From: Pyropia yezoensis
Lineage: Eukaryota; Rhodophyta; Bangiophyceae; Bangiales; Bangiaceae
Direction: 5' to 3'
Length of the DNA: 64,000 nucleotides
Assembly (NCBI GenBank): GCA_009829735.1
Contig: CM020619.1
Coordinates: forward strand, 15,505,816 to 15,569,815
Shown here: positions 60,316-64,000 of the stretch, one piece after another
Layout: each line of letters begins with the position of its first letter
How positions within the stretch are numbered: position 1 is the first letter of the stretch
Program-made: the position numbers and the translations under genes
Notes under the pieces: generated by a model
Told to the model about the DNA's origin: nothing
What the model saw: the letters and a program-made list of their open reading frames with translations, nothing else
Database searches by the model: none

Positions 60316-62651
60316 TTATACCCGCCCTCCACCCCCTCCTGCCCCACCCCCCGGCCGCCCCCCCGGGGCGCCAGTGCCAATGGCAGCGGCGGCCGCGGCC
60401 GCGGGGGCGTGGAGCAGCACCTCCACGGGCATCCCCGGCCGCACCACCACCGCCACCGTCTTGACGGGCACGGCCCCCTCCGCCCCCCCGGCCTTGCCCC
60501 CCACCCCACCCCCCCCTACGGCTCCCACCACCACCCCCCGGCCCGCCGCACGGCCCCCCGTGGCAGCTACCCGCCCCGCGGCGGTGGCGGCGGCGTGGAC
60601 GAGCTTGCGCCCACGCGCGCACCCCCCCGCCGCGCCCCCCGCCGCCGCCTCTGCCGACACGGGGAGGAGGCGGACGGCGGCAGGGGCGGCGGCAAGGAGC
60701 GCCGCCATGGAGGTCAGCTCGGCGGGGCCAAACTCGGCGTCCCCTGCGGGGGCACCGCCGCCGCCACCACCGCCGCCACCACCACCACCACCACCGCCGC
60801 CGCCGCCGCCGCCGCCGCCGCTAGCAGCCGCGCCTGCCAGCCGTGCCGCCCCTACAACCACACCCGCCCGCCCACCGCCCGGGGAGACGGAGCCCGCCAG
60901 GGCGGCCGCCACATCCGCCCCCGCCGCCTCGTCCACCACCGCCCACGCCGTCGCGAGCGCCGCCGTGCGCCCGCCCGCCGGCCACGCGACGAGGATGTCA
61001 TTCTTGGGCGACGTCCCCGCCGGCATCTTTGCGAGCGCAAAGGCGTAGCCGCCCGGGCCGTGCCCCCCGCCGCCCCCCGGGCGGGCCCCCTCCACCACCG
61101 CCAGCCCCCGGTCCCACTCCACCAACGCCTTTGCCGCCCGCCGCCAGGCGCCCCCCGCGCCGACCCGCGAGTAGTCCGCCGCGCGGGCGAGCAGCCCGTA
61201 GCCCCCCGGCGGCAGCGCCGCCCGCACCGCCGCGCTGCGGGCGGCCACGGCGGAGCCGCCCGCCCAGCGGGGGCCCGCGCCGCCCCCCCCCAGCGACGGC
61301 GTCGCGGCGGCCCCCCCCCCCCCCCCCCCCCCCCACTGCCGCCGCCGCCGCCGGGGGCGTCGGCGTCGTCCGCGGCGGCCAGGGCGGTGGACGTTGCGGC
61401 CACCCCCCCTACACAGCACGAGGCCACCACCACCACCGCGCCCGCCGCCACGCCCGCCGCCACCACCCCGTCGGTGGCGTCGCCGCACGCGTGGAGGGCG
61501 AGCGCCACGTCGGGCGGGGGCCCCGCCCAGCCGGCCCGCACGTCGTCGACGGGGATGGTGGCCACGTTGGGGAGGGCGGCGGCCGCCGCACGGGCGGCGG
61601 CGGCGGCCAGGCCCCGGGCGCCCCGGTCCACCACCACCACCGACCAGGCGGGGAAGAGGGCGGCGACGAGGGCCGCCAGGTAGCCGGCGCCGCCACAAAA
61701 GTCAAACACCACTGGCCGCCGCCGAAGGGGGACGACCGGTGCGTCGCCGTCGCCCGTTGCCGGCGCCGCGGCTGCGGCTTCGGCGGCTGTCGGGTGGCTG
61801 CCGCGGGCGGGGCCCCCCTCGAGCGCCAGCAGTGCCGGCGTGGCCGCCCGCACCATGGCCGTCAGCTGCGCCCGCTTGCGTGCCGCCCGCCGCGCGGGCA
61901 CCGCGTAGACGGTGCCGTCGGGGGCGGTGACGGGGGTGGCGGGGTCCACGGCGGGCGGGAGGGCGGCGGCGGCAAAGTTGTTGACGCCAGGGGGGTGGGG
62001 GGCAAGGAATGTCCACAGGGCGGGGTGGGGGCCGCGGGGGGGGGGGGGCGCCGCTGCTGCTGTCGCCGTCGCCGCCGCTGCCGTCGCTGTAGCAGCCGCT
62101 GCTGCTGCCGCCGCCGCCGCCGCGACCGCCGCGGCCGTCGCCGCCGTCGCCGCCACCGCCGCTGCGGCTGTTGCTGCTGCCGCTACGGCCGCCGCCGCCA
62201 CCACTGCTGCCGCCGGTGTCGCTGCCGCCGCACCCCCGCATGGCCCTGCCGCCTCGCAGGCAGGCGCCGCCGCCGCCGCCAAAGCTACCGTCGGAGCCAC
62301 TGCCGCCGCTCCGACCCCTGCCACCGCCGGCAGTGGCACCACCGGCAGGGCGGCCGCCCCCCCCGTCACCGCGGGCGCGGTGCCCCTGGGCGTGGGGCCG
62401 CCGCCGGCACCGGCGGCGGCCCGCGCCGGGCCCCGCGGCAGCGGCGGCGACGGCGGCAGCAGCGGCGGCATCAGCGGCGGCGGCGGGGGGGGCGGCCGGG
62501 GCCCCAGTGCCGCCGCCAGCCACGCGTCGGGCACATTGACCGAGTAGGCTGGCACGCACGGGGCGGCCAGGGCGGCGGCGAGCACCTCGTGGGCGGCCTT
62601 TCGGCCGCCGCCAGCGGCGGCAGCGTCGCCGCAGCCCCGGTTGGCGCCCAT
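60316..62651 (-). CDS. GSTCD-like methyltransferase, frame change at poly-C
   Basis: Matches the Methyltransf_32/GSTCD group of Rossmann methyltransferases (substrate unknown; rRNA or protein proposed for relatives). The SAM-binding part reads RRRPVVFDFCGGAGYLAALV, WSVVVVDRGARGL, then DVALALHACGDATDGVV and VVVVASCCVG, the family's 'DFC.G.GHL', 'LHACG.ATD' and 'CC.G' marks. After this the frame changes at a 24-C run (61311-61334). The next frame continues the family: GGYGLLARAADYSR, ALVEWDRGLAVVE, YAFALAKMPAGTSPKNDIL. The start chosen is ATG 62651 (MGANRGCGDAAAAGGG); the frame upstream is Pro runs. An Ala-rich insert fills residues ~130-240. About 778 aa if one gene. The lack of any stop near the run and matching order on both sides support a length error or polymorphism. 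Confidence 0.8.
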
Positions 62652-62863
62652 TGCTCCGAGACAGACGGGCGGGGGGGGGGGAGGGAGCGCTGGGGAGGGA
62701 GCGCTGGGGAGGGGTTGGGGGAATGGGCGGGGAGCGGCCGAGGGTCGCGTCGTGGGTGGGGGCGGGCCGAGTGCCAGCCGGGCGGCAGGTGCTGGTGCAG
62801 GCGCATCGGCGATGGCAATCCCCCCAGCCCCCACCGCGCAGTGGGTCAAAGAGCATGTCTATC

Positions 62864-62987
62864 ATATTGTGCGTCCCGTAAAAAGTGGACGTGCACGGGT
62901 CGTGCCTTGTGGGTTTGATTGGTCCAGTGGCCGGTATTTGACATGATCACGACACGTGCACGTCCACTTTTTACGGGACGCACTATA
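62864..62987. mobile_element. Stowaway/mariner-like MITE, 124 bp
   Basis: Arms 62864-62904 and 62948-62987 are inverted repeats with about 39 of 41 matches. The terminal sequence is (A/T)GTGCGTCCCGTAAAAAGT, continuing into GGACGTGCACG and GTCGTG. ATAT lies at both outer ends, compatible with a TA (or ATAT) target duplication. The CGTCCCGTAAAA part resembles Stowaway termini of the Tc1/mariner superfamily. No coding capacity. It lies ~210 bp upstream of the methyltransferase start. Confidence 0.75.
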
Positions 62988-64000
62988 TCGGTGGAGCAAA
63001 AACCCATCCAGCTACTTCTTTTAGCCATAGCTCAGAGCATGTCAATCGGGCTGAGCCGTAGTCTGACCATCCACAGACTGCGTGGGGCATTGCAGTCCAC
63101 TTCCTTCTGGAACGGTGTGAAGACCCCTGCAGGGCTGATTGTCGGGCACTGAGTAGCCAGAGTGGCTTCGGGATCTGCACAATTGTACGTGTCGTCCTTT
63201 AGATCCTCAGAATTTACCGCCTTGACTCGCTGGCTTCAACTGCAATCGTCACATCGCTACCAAGCCCTCGGCACCAAGTGCTGGGCGCAGGCTTGCGGGC
63301 GATGGCGTCCCCTCGCAACAAACTGTTCGTACAGTTCTGCCTGCGCCTCCACCCTGACGACGCAGCGTCCCCCCGCCATGGTCCACCTCCCCCCACCCCC
63401 GCTCCCTCCCCTCCCCCCCCTCGCCGGTGCGACCGACAACGTGGCCGGGGTGGCCTGCTGCGGTGGCCAGCGGGGGTGCCGAGCGGGGTTGGCTGGCGAC
63501 GGTGGCCGGCTGGCGTTGCCGGCGGCGGTGGCGGGCGGGGGGAGCTGATGAGTTTGGCCGATCCGGCGATGGCCTGCGGGGGTGGCCCGCCGCTGTGGCC
63601 TGCGGCGGTGGCCTTCGGGGGTTGCTGGCGGCGGTGGCCTTCGGCGGTGGTCTGCGGCGGTCGCCGGCGGGGGTTGCCGGCGGGGATTGCCGGCGGAGTT
63701 GGCCGGCGGGGTTGGGTGGCCGCCAGATGTGGCCGGCGGCGGTGCACCGGTTGTGCCCGGTCAAGTGACCACTCCCCTCTACCACGCCGACGCCGCCGCC
63801 GCTGCTGCCGCCGCTGCGGCCACCGCTGCTGGACATTGTGCCGTGGCTGGAGGGACGCAGCTGCGAGGGCTGTGGCCGGAGGCAGCAGCCTGCGGCGCAA
63901 GCCGGCATGGGTGGCGGGCGGGGTTGGTGAAAACGATGGGTCATAGCGTTGGGACACATCTCGCCGTCGTATCGAGGCGGAGAGTAAGGAGCGGGCAGTG
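62988..64000. other. Right-edge spacer with GC minisatellite
   Basis: First 350 bp mixed composition without a gene. From about 63440 to 63740 a degenerate GC-rich repeat dominates. No coding or RNA feature is supported. Confidence 0.4.
63440..63740. repeat. Degenerate GC-rich minisatellite
   Basis: Many imperfect 12-15 bp units of the type GCCGGCGGGGTTG and GTGGCCTGCGGCG (for example 63590-63720). Units vary in length and sequence, so this is an old or rapidly shuffling array. Frames across it are artefacts. Confidence 0.65.

Noticed and set aside
59881-61683. 600-codon + strand open frame
   Set aside because: Antisense to the methyltransferase, which shows clear family motifs on the other strand.
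1-64000. Retroviral, LTR or Polinton-type element
   Set aside because: No reverse transcriptase, integrase, capsid or protein-primed polymerase signature was recognised in any frame, and no long terminal direct repeats were seen.

Overview
The window is very GC-rich nuclear DNA of a photosynthetic eukaryote. Evidence: a tRNA-Asn gene with Pol III signals; spliceosomal introns in one gene; nuclear RNA-processing proteins (Cactin, NOSIP, CAF1, NUFIP1-like, DBP10); a plastid fibrillin; and a carbohydrate sulfotransferase. Most genes are single-exon, Ala/Gly/Pro-rich and separated by low-complexity spacers with long G or C runs. By inference this best fits a bangiophyte red alga (Porphyra/Pyropia type), but no marker in the window proves the species.

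Layout. 1-16 kb: a 10-bp minisatellite, Cactin (-), an unknown protein (+), a MITE-like foldback element, a plastid fibrillin (+), an unknown protein (-) and a NUFIP1-like snoRNP-assembly protein (+). 16-29 kb is an accessory, transposon-rich block. It holds an apparently whole piggyBac-type transposon (17595-21823) carrying a transposase plus a second, Ala-rich coiled-coil ORF; the 3' piece of an alpha-carbonic anhydrase gene; and a ~4.4 kb TnpB/Fanzor-type element (RNA-guided nuclease family) whose long reading frame is interrupted by four in-frame stops but no frameshift. 30-53 kb is gene-dense: a CaMKK/SnAK-like kinase, NOSIP, CAF1 deadenylase, three DEAD-box helicases (organellar RH3/DDX21-like, RH39/DDX28-like, nucleolar DBP10/DDX54) with a tRNA-Asn between two of them, and a Golgi-type sulfotransferase. 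53-64 kb: a spacer with AT-rich hairpins, a four-exon secreted S1A serine protease, a GSTCD-like methyltransferase, a Stowaway/mariner-like MITE and a GC-rich minisatellite.

The housekeeping genes share an RNA theme: splicing (Cactin, NOSIP), snoRNP assembly and rRNA maturation (NUFIP1-like, DBP10, the two organelle-type helicases), mRNA decay (CAF1) and tRNA. No operon logic is expected. Four genes (fibrillin, kinase, sulfotransferase, methyltransferase) change reading frame exactly at long C/G homopolymers, which points to assembly length errors there or to real length polymorphism. The most unusual content is the Fanzor-type element and the two-gene piggyBac element.
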